A stretch of 64,000 bases of DNA from contig CAADRB010000109.1 in assembly GCA_900708905.1 (NCBI GenBank), positions 147,246 to 211,245 on the forward strand, given 5' to 3'. The notes below the pieces were generated by a model that made no database searches, was not told the origin of the DNA, and saw nothing but the letters and a program-made list of their open reading frames with translations. Positions 47,976 through 61,400 of the stretch are shown here, piece by piece. The DNA comes from Hymenolepis diminuta. Its lineage: Eukaryota > Platyhelminthes > Cestoda > Cyclophyllidea > Hymenolepididae. How positions within the stretch are numbered: the stretch's first letter is position 1; every line of letters starts with the position of its first letter. The position numbers and the translations under genes are program-made.

Positions 47976-50900
47976 GCATGCACATTTACAAATTAAACCA
48001 TTTACTTTCGATGATATATATGCAAAGAGTATATCCTAACGACGACAGGCAACCCTCGTACACACCTGATCGAAATTGCGAGACGGATCACGCGCCTATG
48101 CAGATGTAAAAATGGTTAATACTAACGAATCCGTAAAAGCAATGTTAATCCATAAAATTTATTTAAATTAAAACAGATGGTTATGTGTTTAATTTGCGGG
48201 TTTGTTTTAATTAATAATTATTCATTTATTTATAATGTTGTATTTAATGTACGAGATAGGATAAAATAAATGGAATATAAATCGTTTTATTAGATTGAAA
48301 AAAGGCTAATTGTTTTTAAATCTATATGGTTTTCTATGTTTTTGTATCTCCAATGAAAGGGATTTGTGCGATATGTATATAATTAATTACAGATTAGTCG
48401 AAATTTAATAAAAGTGAACAGGAGTGTTTAATTTAACGTGAGACGTTTTGATGCTTGATTTCAATATCGCCGTTCCTCCTCTACTAACTGATCTATCTTG
48501 CGTTTTTTCATAATTTTCAGCAATGTTAAAATTAACTTCCTTGCTATTTGAAGGCATTTTGGTTGTTAACCTATGAAGTTACAAATAAAATGTCGAATAT
48601 ATACATGAAATAAACGCGAAATGAGTCTTTGCAAATTATTTAAGTTTTACCTTTTACCAATAACTTCTGGAGAAATTTTGAATAGCAAATCCCCAGGAGA
48701 TTTGGATTATGATTGTGATGAAAATCAGTATTCATTCAAGAAATTCCCTTTTAAATATGAATTAGGAGATAATAATTTTACTAAAAGACCTTATCAAATA
48801 TATTTTGTCCCCCATGCAATAAAAATTCATCCCTCATGCACTAAACTGACAATTTCTCAATCTCCGCGCTCGCACTTTGACATATAAGACCACCGCGGAA
48901 AAACCTCTCCCTATCAAAGTTGACCAACTACTAAACCAATCATTTCTCACATATCCGTTCCTACATCAGTATATTTATTTATTCAATGCACAGCCGTCGG
49001 TTGAGATACAAGTCTTCCTCCCGAATAATATATTTAATATATTAAATTTGGCTGTTGCTTTCTAATCACTATTACTGCTTTACTGTATCAAGTCGATGCA
49101 GGATAAATCATTCATCGGTAGCAATTAATTTCTGTAAAATTTTTATCAATCAGACGATGGATCACGACTAGTGATCTGGCCGTACTGTGAATTGTAATGG
49201 TGTGGAGATGATATGCCGGTGATGACTCAGAATGTCAAGCAATACAAGTGTGTGCTAACCGAGAATCCAACACCTAATGAAGGAATAATTACTGAGCCCT
49301 TGAAGTTCTCTTGGCTCTTTTCCTTACCACCGTGAATCATAAAACAAATTTTTCTTTGCTCCCGTCCCTTTCCTGCTTTCGCCATTTAGAATGGTTGCAA
49401 ATTTGTGCAATTAATATAGGTTCATACACTAAGAGTTAGTCCCCTTGGGCCGCTCCCTCCCAAGAAGAGAAAATAATGACCGTGTGAAACAGCGTGGGAA
49501 GGAGGGGGAAGAGAAGCTTACACTAGGAACAATATATAAATAAACCACGTTAATAGAGGCACGCATATCAAGATTTAAATAGTCATTTAAATCTAATTGG
49601 TGCCATAGTTCGCTGCCATCGATCCATACAATTTAAGGAAATACAAAACCAACCGCATCGATCATTTGAAAAAGGCGAGATTTAAATTTAAAATTAAACA
49701 AGGGTTTTTAATTATTCAAAACTAGCAGTCTATTTAAATCAATCTTAGACAAAAATAGTCATGAAAATATTATATCTGAGTGAAAGGGTAATCACCCGTT
49801 CGCATGAGTGATTACGCTCCATGTTACCAACACTTTGTTCATGTCAGGAGATCAATGACATTTACATTGGCCAGAAATATCATTAGCATAAGACATGCCT
49901 GAGCACGCAGCCTTATTAGGTGAAAGGCAAATACCGTCGTGACTTCAGTTTTGGAAACTTCTATAAAGCTACTGAACACAGTAAGGCGATGCGTGCAACT
50001 CAAGAGGTTATTAATCCAACTGTCTTGCACTTATCAGTATCAATGAAAATAGGAAGAAGTCTAACTAAAGCATCATTCTCTCCTATCTTACCATCAGTGG
50101 AGATAGTAATCTGAGAATCAATTAAAATTCTGAAGGTCAAACAAAAAATACACCAAATTTTTAAAGCAAAGTAGCAAACAAACAAATAATCAAAAAAGCG
50201 TTTCATTAAATTGCAGACTTAGAAAATAAATGGTTATCTCAATTTTTAATCTGATTAATATAATACTTCTCAAAATAAAAAGCAATCAGCCAGGCGTTAT
50301 GAGCGAGCTCATTAAAATAAAGCTCATTTAAGTGGAAAATTAATTAATCGGGGAAACTTTCTTCGAAATTCATCCAATTTCATGCCTTTGACGCAGTGGT
50401 GAATTTACAGCCAATGAGAAAGTCGCATTAGCTTGCATTAGAATTTCAGCAAATAAGAGCGCGTGCGTTGTGTGCGTGTCCGCGTGCAGCAAGTGTGCGC
50501 ATGTGGTTGGCCAACGGAGCCGTTTCATTTCGCTTCACTGGCAATCAAATCAGGGAAATTCTTCCACAAAAAGCTATCGCAAACACACTCTATTGGCAAC
50601 CTTTGGAATTTTGCGGTTCAACGGACTGAATTCGAGTGGAAAAAAGGGCAAGTTCTACTCATTTATTCACTCAGGCGTATTGAAATTATTCCCAATTCGA
50701 CATATAATCACTACTTAAAGTTTTTGTTGAAATGAGCGCTATAACTGTGAATAGGAAATTAATGTACGCTCGTCTTTTTAATTAACCACTTATTATTGAA
50801 TAAGGCATCGAGAGTTGGAGAAAAGTAATGCCTTCCTCAACTAAAATTTCTTCATTTTCATTTAAGTTGATTGTTTGATTAATTTAAAGTGCGAAAGTAA

Positions 50901-51258
50901 TAGCAATTTTATCAAATGGTATTATTGATAAACTGGCTTACAATTTTCTCTTATTTCTATATTTATTAATTTACCTAAATTAGATAGATTTCTTAATGAT
51001 TCTTCATTAGATTCTGCGATTCTCGTGCCTCTCTCTAAAAAAGAATACTCTTTTCACTTTCGTTTAGCTTTTGCTGACAAGTTGTGAGAAAATATTTGTG
51101 CGAAAATGTTGCCTAGTAGACAGGAAACAGTGAAAATAGTATTTAACTGCTACAAGTCTTTCCGCAATTGCGCTTTTGGCAATGGTTAAATAAAATTTTA
51201 TCAATTATATTGTATGGTCATGACCTTTTTAATCATTCATATTCTCGTCCCTTTTTAG
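47976..51258. other. Divergent intergenic region, SH3BP5-like and PAX6-like
   Basis: About 3.3 kb between two genes that point away from each other, so promoters of both should lie here. An 89-codon open frame at 48,621-48,887 on plus (ATG start, acidic DLDYDCDENQ) is unassigned and may be chance. Another at 50,463-50,735 is GC-rich and featureless. No promoter motif can be named with confidence. Confidence 0.55.
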
Positions 51259-51323
51259 GAATGCGGAGATGAATTTTTTTCAATGTCCTGGTTCAGGCAC
51301 CTCTTCTAAGGCTTGGAAGCGCG
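51259..51323 (+). CDS. PAX6: PAX6-like exon 1 (tentative start exon)
   Basis: Chosen because it follows a strong acceptor (CCCTTTTTAG ending at 51,258), has an ATG at 51,269 open for 18 codons, and ends G|GTAAAC in phase 1. That is just what the paired-domain exon needs, since vertebrate PAX6 is also split in the Gly codon before VNQLGG. Encoded: [18 protein letters not shown]. An earlier ATG at 51,261 opens a three-codon frame whose TGA overlaps the ATG at 51,269. A different first exon is possible. Confidence 0.45.
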
Positions 51324-54300
51324 GTAAACTTTGATTTACTTTACTTCAATACTGATGTTCATCAAACCGATGTTCGAAGTTTAATTGTAAAACATATTTC
51401 AGTCTACCTCAAATTAAATTAATCGCAAAATATATTCCTGACGTCTAATTCATGCCCGCTCCCAAACATTTTTTTCTTGCTTCACATTGGTTTTAGAAAC
51501 CGGTATCATTTCATGGATTAATATGGATTGGGAATCCATTTTCCTCTACTCAGAGCTTCGCAATTCATAATTTGTCAGTAAGGCGCAGATTTCACTTGAT
51601 TTAGATTTAAACTTCAGATTAGGAAAGGTAGTGCAGTTCGGATAATAAAACTCAGTTAAAATCAGACGGCAGTCATATAACTTTCCATCTTTAGTAGTAA
51701 ATAATTACTTCCAATTATTACTACCGTTTTTAACTTATGTGAATTACTCAGTGTTTGAGACATTGACTTAAACGGCCGAGTAAATGACTTAGTTAAATTA
51801 GATATTCGTACAAAAGATTTAATTGTGTCATGATTCTCAGTGACGTCCTTTTATTTGAAAGGGACTTGATAGAAGAAACCCAGGACCTAAAAAGATCTCG
51901 TTCTCTTTATTATATTTCTCGAGAAAACCCGATGAGCAGTGGAAATATTAATAACATGTTTGTACGAATCACCATTCAGGTATAAACCAATTGGGCGGGC
52001 TCTTTGTAAACGGAAGACCCCTTCCGGCATCGACCCGTCAGCGAATTGTAGAGTTGGCTCAAAGTGGAGCCAGACCCTGCGACATTTCACGACTCCTGCA
52101 GGTATCTAATGGCTGTGTCTCCAAAATCCTCTGTCGCTTTCACGAGACCGGGTCGATTCGGCCAAAGGCCATTGGTGGTAGCAAGCCCCGGGTGGCCACC
52201 ACTGCGGTGGTCAGCAAAATCGCCGCTTATAAACGCGCCTGCCCCTCCATTTTTGCCTGGGAAATACGCGAACGCCTTCTTCACGAAGGTGTCTGCTTAC
52301 CTACCAACATTCCTTCTGTAAGTGTTGGCGCTGCGAGTCAGAGCAGTCAAAATTTATTCAACTCTAAAATATTTGCTATTTAATTTTGTAAGTAGGCAGT
52401 CTGTTTTCGTCTGGAAAAGCGTATAAATGCCAAGTTGAATCGTCTCATTTTACATTATTCACCTTTGCTCCTCCCACTGGCGCATATGAAATTGTGCAAA
52501 CAGATTACCTGATGATATAATTTGTCGTTTACCGTACAGTTATGGGCTTTGTCTGGATTGAAGACCGCAAATAAATCTAATTACAACCCCTTAGTTTACG
52601 AAAATAATATTAAGGAGTCCATACTGATCTTTATGCTTAAAGTATGTGCCAATGAAATATAAGTAGAGTGCAAGGGTAAAACTAACTCCATTTTATTTTG
52701 TACAGTTTCATTGACGCAGTTTTTTTTATCCTGCTGATTAATTCTTGATTATATGGTTTAGGAAATGCGAAATATTAAGAGCCTTTAATTTTCGACAAAT
52801 AGTTTTATTTTTTGCTTGATTTAGGAACGGCAAGCGTGATGTTATAATGCATAGTGCTTTATGCATTTTTCGAAAATGATATGATAGAATCAAATCTTCT
52901 GCGATATTTTAATCACAAGCTACTTGAATGCTTTATCTCAAATATAATATCGGATTGAAGTGTCAGTCTTCCCAAACTTTTTGTGTTTTAGTAGATGTAA
53001 CCTAATTAATTAATTCAAAATTGGTTAAGGACGGTATCGTCTTCCCTCGACTGAAGCTGACATTATCTGTATTTCTTAGGTTAGCCCTGGAACTTTAACA
53101 AATCAATGGCGTGTAGGCTCAATTTTTCCGAAAAAGGGTAAATTGATTCACTTTCATTGGTTCAAATTTCAATTCGTTATTAACTTTTAAGTCGCTACCA
53201 ATATATTCGTTGCTAGATTTCCATTTTACTTCCGATTAACGGTACAAGACCGTTTGATCAGGAAAGGACAGGCACAACAAATGTTAAAAGAAAATTGCAT
53301 CATTTTGAACTGGACGACTCAGGAAATTCTGCCTATTGCCTTTTGCTAATGTTTGCCAAATAACCGCCCACTGTATAAACAGGAATATTTAATGTTGAAA
53401 ACAGCAACGCAAACCTTATTAAACAAAGTTTTCTCGAAAGTTAAATAACCATTCTATTTTGTATCTAATGCAAATAAAAATATTGATCAAATAAAGTGGG
53501 AAAAATACTTTATGGAAATGTTCTCGAGCTTATAATCATCAGATCAAACAAGTATTAAAAAATTAAGTTAAGAAAAGAGCAGCAAATCAATCTTCTGATC
53601 CAACAAAATCCCACACTGAAAATAAAAACTGTCGAAAATACACACCAGTATCTCGAGTAATTTTCCTACACTCTGAGCCCCAACTGAAGCACCTCAAGTG
53701 AAGCACCAACATTCCATCGCATAATCTCAAGTAAAATGGTCACTCGAGTACCTAAGTCTCAACATGTTTACATGCAATGATAACATGCTCTCTTTAATTT
53801 ATTGGCAATAAACGAGAATTCAAAGTAGTTCTGATTTCGAAATCGAGCAGAATTTTTGTTTTTTTTTGTTATTTCATCAAATTCAACTCGATCCGGCAGT
53901 ATAGACATCACATCTGCAAATGCTTGTTGGTGTATTTTTGAATTTTGTATTTTTTTACTTTACACCATTGTTTTGTAAGGTGTAAAATGTCAACTGGAAA
54001 CAAAGAAATAAGACTAAATTCAATAAGAAAATTAATGCCGAAAGGGACGGAATCACAAAGATGTGACAATCTGACGTGAAGGTTTCAATGACTGCCCGAC
54101 GGTAATTCATATAATCGCTCGTTTGCAGGTATTAAAATAAATTACTCGCATTTTTCTTCGCTCCACTTAAAGTAATTTGAGCGATTTTTACTGAAAGAGA
54201 GAAAAAATTTTACTTTAGTTGAAAAAGACCCAACGACAATTTAAAGAAGAGATTTACATCGTTTCAAGTTTTAATTAGTGTAATTTACCCAACTAATCAA

Positions 54301-55400
54301 AAATGTTTTTCAAGCTCATTGAAACTTAATGATCTTAAATTTTGAAGAAGCTGCGTTCGAAAAGAATTAATTTATGCCAAGAAGGTAGGAGAGATATTAA
54401 TAGATTAAAGGATTTGAAAATGTTTCGAGCAGCTTTACTCATGCACAAATAGTAAAATATAAATGACAGACGTGATTTATGAGGACTGCCAAAAAATCTA
54501 AACCTTGAGAGCTCATTCTTTATCAATTACTCAACAACTGTCTTTTTTCATTGTCATTTTTAAGGTATTATTGATTGACATATAAAATATATTCCAGGTT
54601 TCCTCGATAAATCGTGTTCTGCGTAATCTTCCTTTGGAGTCAAAGTGTTCTCCATCCGCATACTGGCGTAGAGAGAGTCAACCAGTACTTCTAACAGGTT
54701 TCAACCAGCATCAACCACACAAAGCGCTCCTTGACCGAGAGAGAGGGGAAGGAATACAAAGAGGGATGGACTATCCATTGACTCACAACTGTCAGTCGTC
54801 CCCCGGTTTGAATTCAGTTTGGTATAATGTCGATAGTAAGGATTTTTCGTCCTTGTTAAGATACTAAAAATGTGCAATGTAACGCATAAGATATGAAATC
54901 GTTGATGAAGGCGTTATTTACTGATTGTATTTCATTATTTAATCACTATATTTTAGTGGTAAGAACTCATGATCAATGCCATCTAGGTTCTAATGGCTTC
55001 GGTTCGAGCGAATTTTCGGAATTCGGCAGTGATCATTTCCAATGGTCCGATGAAACTCTTCCCTCCAGACAAATCCCCACAACGGAAGGAAGCTCTTTTC
55101 TTGCCTGGTCTTCTGACACTTTCCTGCCTGGACCATCGAGCGCGGGTAACTTTAAAAACCGTAAATAATACTTGTTAAAACATTCATAGTATTTCAAATT
55201 AGTGTGGTCTATCAATTTACCTTTGATTATGCAAAGAAAATCTCGAAGACTCGATTTATCAATTCAGTGAACATCAATTCCCAAATGAGGAAACTGACAC
55301 TCAAGTCCCCAAAATGACTCTTCGTTCACATTTGGATTCCACAGATCAATCAAATCGACCAGAGAGAAGTAGGTTTCATTTTAAACCTGACATTCTCTAA
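51269..55400 (+). CDS. PAX6: PAX6-class paired-domain protein, no homeodomain seen
   Basis: Nuclear transcription factor of the PAX6 class, known in animals for eye and neural patterning. My five-exon model gives about 317 residues: paired domain at about 19-142, then a Ser/Glu/Gln-rich tail. PAX6-type features are [32 protein letters not shown] (Gln44 and Asn47 class), [33 protein letters not shown] and [15 protein letters not shown], with introns at both vertebrate positions. Odd points: Cys70 replaces the Gly of KILGR, and no homeodomain follows. The last open exon can run to a TAA at 55,398 with AATAAA at 55,469, while a GT at 55,369 could instead splice on. Vertebrate PAX6 has 422 residues. 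Confidence 0.85.
51980..52317 (+). CDS. PAX6: PAX6-like exon 2: paired domain
   Basis: From [15 protein letters not shown] to LPTNIPS, 112 codons plus two bases. Acceptor CCATTCAG, donor CCTTCT|GTAAGT. In vertebrates an extra intron divides this stretch. The exon is clearly richer in GC than its flanks. Confidence 0.95.
52318..54597 (+). other. PAX6-like intron 2 (2.3 kb)
   Basis: GT-AG intron without other features seen. Confidence 0.85.
54598..54835 (+). CDS. PAX6: PAX6-like exon 3: end of paired domain and linker
   Basis: Begins [11 protein letters not shown], the last helix of the paired domain, then an unrecognised linker of about 68 residues ([17 protein letters not shown] and on). 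Acceptor ATTCCAG|GTTTCC, donor GTCGATA|GTAAGG, phase 1. Confidence 0.92.
54987..55145 (+). CDS. PAX6: PAX6-like exon 4: Ser/Glu-rich tail
   Basis: Phase-consistent 159 nt exon ([19 protein letters not shown] and on). No domain. Acceptor CATCTAG|GTTCT, donor GCGCGG|GTAACT. The intron before it is 151 nt. Confidence 0.7.
55237..55400 (+). CDS. PAX6: PAX6-like exon 5: probable last coding exon
   Basis: Begins after TATGCAAAG; encodes [15 protein letters not shown] and on, ending [14 protein letters not shown] and TAA. If GT at 55,369 is used as a donor (AGAGAA|GTAGGT, phase 1), the exon ends at 55,368 and the gene continues. I favour the stop because a poly(A) signal follows and no homeodomain exon is visible downstream. 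Confidence 0.6.
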
Positions 55401-55468
55401 GTTGTAAACGGTATGTAATAATAACAGTATTTCATTCATTTCTAAATATTTTGTGCAAATGATTCGCA

Positions 55469-55474
55469 AATAAA
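55469..55474 (+). promoter_or_regulatory. Candidate poly(A) signal for PAX6-like gene
   Basis: AATAAA 69 nt after the TAA at 55,398-55,400. The surrounding AT-richness makes chance matches common. Confidence 0.5.
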
Positions 55475-58400
55475 TACTATCATATCAAAAAAGTTAAACA
55501 GCGATAAACAAAAAGAGGAGCCATTCAAATGTACTTACTGCACATGGACGTAGCACCAGCTTGCTATCAGTAACGTAAATTGAAATATCGCAGGAGAAAC
55601 TTTTATCTGGGATTTGCATATCAGCAAAGAGTAGAATTTCTGACTTCTTTTCATTCGCTGGAGCAGACTTTTAGCGTAAAGCTCTAATCGAACATTAAAG
55701 ACCAGAATTCGAACTCAGTGGCTGGTTTTCATTTTTGAATTTGTCCCAAAATATTCCTGGACCAATTATTATTTCACACTTCAAACATTCAAAAGAAATT
55801 ATAATTAAAAACTTTGAATGGCAGCCCCTGACCTATAAAAAAGAGGTGCACCAATTCATACTTCTGATTCTCTGCTAGGGTTCCCTGAACAAAAATTAGA
55901 ACAAAATCTTTTGGAACAGCGATGAACCACAAGAGGAATGAACGTGGTCCTGTTAAAGAAGATTATTGATGGATGTCATCAATCATTTCGAAGCAAACTG
56001 ACAAATCCGAGGAGCAAATGAAGGTTCCCTGCAAAATAAGTACTTTCTTCATTTCATCGGTTATTCATCTTCAATCTGATTTTTATCAAATGGTAGAACT
56101 TTAAATACTCAGAATTACATTTACATATGCAGATATTAGCACTCAGAAAAAGAAGCTTTTTTCATCAATCGCTTAATTTTTTGGTCAAAAATGCATTTTA
56201 TGTGGAATGATAAAGTTTGGATAAATCACCATCTACTACGAACTTTGGAGCCGTCTTTCAAATAGTCCTGACATTTAGTGCTTCAGTGGATGGTTTTCTC
56301 CTTTTAAGATGCCAGGAAAATTGCTCCGGTTTGCGAGAAAAGATTTAATTTCTCTGAAATTGTTTGCTGTACACTTTGTACGCTCAATTCTCGTTGAGGG
56401 TAACTTGAAATCAAGAAATTTGAAGAAAAAACAAATAATCTCTACTCACCGGTATCATTAAAAGCCACTTTAAACAAGTATGCAAATATGCGCTCTATTT
56501 TGTCGACAAATTATACTACTATTTAAATCTCTTATCCCTTGCAAAGAATTAATTCATTAACTCAAAATCAGAGTAGAATTCGTCATATTTTGGGTGAAAC
56601 GTCTCCCGGGGTGGAGTTTGACTTTTATCTCAGAGAAAGCATTTACGCTTATTTAAAACCAAAAAATGCGAATTACACTTTTGAAAATGTCCTTGGCGAT
56701 AATGCAATTATTGGGCATTTTTAGGATTTTGGGGCATAAATCATTCGGGCTCCAATAACGGTAAACAGAAAACTGTCAGTCTGAAATTATTATAATGAAT
56801 GACAATAACGGAAGGATAATTTGCTTAGACAGCCGTTTTAGAGCAACTTAAATTCAAGTAGCCTTCGGTCCTATTTGAAGTTGTAAATGTGCAAAGTGAC
56901 TATTAAATATTTTCGAGACAACTCAATCTCGCTAAAATCAGGTTCATCCTGAATACGTGTTGAAGAGCACTTACACGGAATCACGTTATGATCATACTTA
57001 TCGTCTGCTCAATAAACCCGACTGCCTTTATGACTTTTTATTTATTACCTAAATTCACTCAGTCGTTATTCAAATGTGTAATTTTTTCTCAAAGTAGCTA
57101 AAGGGAAATTTTCAACTATGATATCAATAAATAAAAACACCAACAAATATTCACATTTTTGAGGCTTTGGGATTATTTTCCGGAATTTAGGCTCATAAAA
57201 TAAATGCCGAAGTCAGAAGCACATTCTCAAAACTGAGACAGTCTTTGTTATGATATGCTGAAAAAAGACATTTAACGAGATTAGTGAACAACTCAAACTT
57301 AAGCAGAAAAGCACGCCGCCATGAAGCTCTCTGCATCGAGAGATTCGATGAACAAAGCAGCGAAGCGAATGAACGCCGTCAAAATAAGCATTAAAGTCTA
57401 TAAACATATGAAACACGCTTAATCCTGCCTTCGTTTTATTTAATATTTAAGTGAACTCTTTTAAGCCGGGTACAAAGGAATTTTTGATACTCAAATAAGA
57501 TGAAGGGCTCTTAACCGCAAATCAAAGGAAAATACGCCAGCAGCGTCAATATAGAAATCATCATTTGGCTTGCATTCTAACTACTGGACACAACAAGCTG
57601 CAAGTGGAACTATTTCGGTTTGTAGGAAATCATTTCGGAAGATGTCATTACTGTTGCCACTGAAAGCAATCCATGAAGAAAAAATAAGCATCCTATTCAT
57701 GAACTTTATTATGCGATTTCTATGTGGATATGTAGTTTTCGGTTGCTCTATTCCATAACTATTCCTAATTTTTGCACTTTGAACTCTTTTTTTGACAAGA
57801 GATAAATTTTCACCACTCAATGTTGAAGTTAAACAGAACCAACCGGTAAATGTAGCATTTATTCGGTAATTTATGATGTAGAGCGTCGGCATAGTGTCTG
57901 TTCTCAACATGTCTTGACTCGCAACTTACCTCGCACAGTTTTTATGACTTAGGGTGGAGAAACCACACTTCTTAGCGTCACATGTTCAAAAATTCAATTC
58001 CTCCCTCGCTCAAAGTTTTTATTTTAATGGCATATTACGTTTTGATCTACATTAACTTTTTGTCAGTTAGAGAAATTTCCATATGCCCTACAAATACGAA
58101 TAAGATAAAGTAAATATGTAAGCAATCGAAATATTTTTGCAATACCAATCAAAGTTGGATGATTTCATTTTAAATGAATTAAAGAAGCCTGAAATCGGAT
58201 TGCGGGAAACTGATAAAATCGATGAAGTATCTGGGATTTTGCAGTCACTGGCCCAAACAAAAAACAGAAAATTCTTCCTACTCAAAATTACAAATTCCTT
58301 TTTTTGTAAAGTAAATCTTGTTCAAAATTTGTCGCATGGTTCTCTTCCCAATAACTATTAGATTACTTAGTCCTCAGCGTGATTATTTCTCTTCCACATC

Positions 58401-61400
58401 GAAGTAACGGTTGATTTTGCGAGATTTCATTATTTACATGTGTACTGATAACTTGATTTGAGGAAAAGCGAATGTATGATCAGATTACTTAATAAACGAT
58501 TTCCTCTTTTCACGTATTTTCCTTAAATGCCCATCTGAGAAGCCCGCCATTTCATGAATGGAATCAAATAGAAATGATTGGATCGACGGAAATTTCGCTT
58601 AGTGTTACGGAATTTATTATGAAATACAAAGGGAAAGGTGATAGAAGTTAGTGGATTCCACATTAGATTTCCGGACATTTGTTTATTTGGATAAATTACA
58701 GAGTTATTAATTGACATCGACATTTGCTTTCTTCAGAAGTGCAGGATTTGGCATATTGCGTATTTATCCATAATTTTTGTTAAAACTGTTGTTAAAATCG
58801 TACAAACTTAACAACATTTGTTGTTTTGCTGTAGAGATAAGCACAATGTTGGCATAGATCCTCTTCTTCAACTCTCGGAGTAGATTTCAGAGCTTAAAAT
58901 GACTTCTGATGGTTGTTTTCATGTTCACTTTCTTCTTTAAAAAGAAAGAAAAGTCTGTCGATATTAGCGTCACGTGTTGACTGTAAAATGTCGCACCACT
59001 TGAAGTTGTGGAAGAAAGTGAGAGTAAAACTATGATTGCGCTTAATAGATGTAAAAGCATCACATTGTCTTCAAGACGAAATGGTCCCAGTACTTCATTC
59101 AAGTAAATATCTTTCCATTTTCCTCCCCGCCTCCATTAGCATTGTCGATTTTGAGAACAATAAAAACAAATTTGATAATTTCATCTTATTTTAAAATAAA
59201 TTGACCGTGGTTTAATGAGTTAGTATAATTTCGATCGACTTTCAAAAACGTATTAGATTTTAAAATGCACTTTTCCTTCCACTACGTTAGTGCACTATAT
59301 AGATATGATATGGTTTCGGCAGAATTTTTTCTTTAACGGACAATTTAATTTGGTGCACTAGTATGGGTCGAATGTCTCTTGAAGTACACCTTAACTATTG
59401 ATACAACCTTGGGATTTATTGTTCGGAAAAGTGGGGCCTCATTTTCAAATATATAAAACTGTTTGCCCGAATGTTTCGGGCGTTTACAAGCAGACAAAAT
59501 GAAAAGTTTCTATTTTATATTTTAGATCTAGTCTATGATGATAAGTCAGGAAATATTCTGCAAGACCCGCATAGACTATTGGAACTGCAACAATCTTCAC
59601 TAACAGTACCTCCGAAATGCATGCAGTACTCTTGGCTTGACAATTAAGGAACTCAAATAGAACAAAATCTTAAATTTAACGTGATTATTGCTTTATTTAA
59701 GTACACAAAAAGAATTTTGTAGAAAGCTTACCACTTTTTATGCGCAGAAATAAATTACTGACTGATTTTATTCTGAATTAAACAATTAGTATCAATTACA
59801 TTGTAAAAATAGCTCCTCAAAGTTATAAAAATGTGTTATTATTGGCATTTACTCCTTAAGAATAGTGTAATTTTATTTGCGATCCATTTGACGTTAGGTA
59901 AGTCTTTCAGAAGTTGTCGCTGAAGTGCAAGATGAATGTAACTATAAAAAGCCCAATATAAGAAAGGCATATTTGAATCCGCAAGAAATGTGGAGTATGG
60001 AATGGAGATAAATTTTAACTGAAGTGGTTTTAAGTGGAATCCTAAGAACATTGTCATTTAGATCTTCGGTTTTAGAGAGCATTCGGGGAGAAAGCATTTT
60101 CCACATAACGAATTTACACTTCAAAAGTGTCCTTCCTCCCTTCTTGAGGAACATATATCGACACCGTAAAAGGATTGGTCAAATAATGCTATTTGTGGAG
60201 TTTATTAAATGGCATGCGTCGCAAAGTTGTTAGGCAAAAGGTAATTATTCTCAAGAAAGTTCTGGTGATAAAATGAATGTCTGAGTTTTATAGGTCAGGT
60301 CAAATGCATAGCTTGGTGAAAAATTCCACTGATGTATGATTTTCACAAATGTTTTTAACCAAGAATGTTGAAAATGTGTTGTAGATTTAATGTAATGATT
60401 TGCAGAATTCGGAGGGCTACAAAGAATCTGTCGTTTACATATGCATGATACACCTATAATAACACCAATTTACAAGTTCAGTCAGAGAATGAACTCTTCA
60501 GAACTTTCCACAGGCAGAGAAAACATTTACTTTCTTGTAAATCTATATCAGTTATCGACATTAGTTGTTGTGTCTGACCTTTTGAAACAGTCACATATTA
60601 ACATCATATAATTACCGCAGACACAATGCAATAAAATTTGACCTATTTACGTTAATATTCATATTTGATCTTAGAGCAAACCAATAAACCTCGTATAATT
60701 TGTGAGTAAGTAAATGAATCCTTCTTCTTACATTTCAATTTTACATTTTTTCTTACTATTTATTTTAAGGCAAATAAATGCTTTTACTCTTTGGATCTTT
60801 AGTTATTTGAAGAGCGTAATCAACAACATAAGTGCTTTTAGTCAAACGTAGAAAGCACATAAAACATAATTGCGCGATTGCAAATTGTCATCTTAAATGA
60901 GTTAGTTTGAAAAAACGGCCACTTCAGCGGGCCAAATTGTCTCCGCCAATTGCAAATGCCAAAGATAAAATCACTTTCGCTGTATCATTTTTACTTAACT
61001 GAATAGTAAATAAACTCATTTTGTTCTTTTTATGAAATTACTGAGAAAGTAAAGTTGTGTGCACACGACATTAGCATTTCTTATGCGGAGTTTTGAAATG
61101 TATTAATTGTAGGGGTTAATTCTAATGAATATTACAAATTAATGCGGAAAACTTTTGTTATTATTATTAAAGCGAAAACTCAAACTGATATGGATTGATA
61201 AAATTCAATGAAAGCATTTAAATCAAAATTAGGAAATAATAAAATATTTTATTCAAATTGGGAAAAAAAATTAACCAGAACGACTGTTCCCTAACTCGAG
61301 GCGAACTTGGTATTTTGCAGAAGAATGCCTTAAAATTGATTTGAATAATTTTAAAGATTTGAAAGCGTTGTTATTTTCAAAGAATTCAAAAGAAGATCAA

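Noticed and set aside
52087..52321. Other frames over the paired-domain exon, both strands
   Set aside because: Shadows of the GC-rich paired-domain exon.
55720..59320. Trp-Phe codon pairs near 55,725, 56,292 and 59,306 as homeodomain remnants
   Set aside because: The following residues do not read NRRAK or a near variant, and no helix precedes them.
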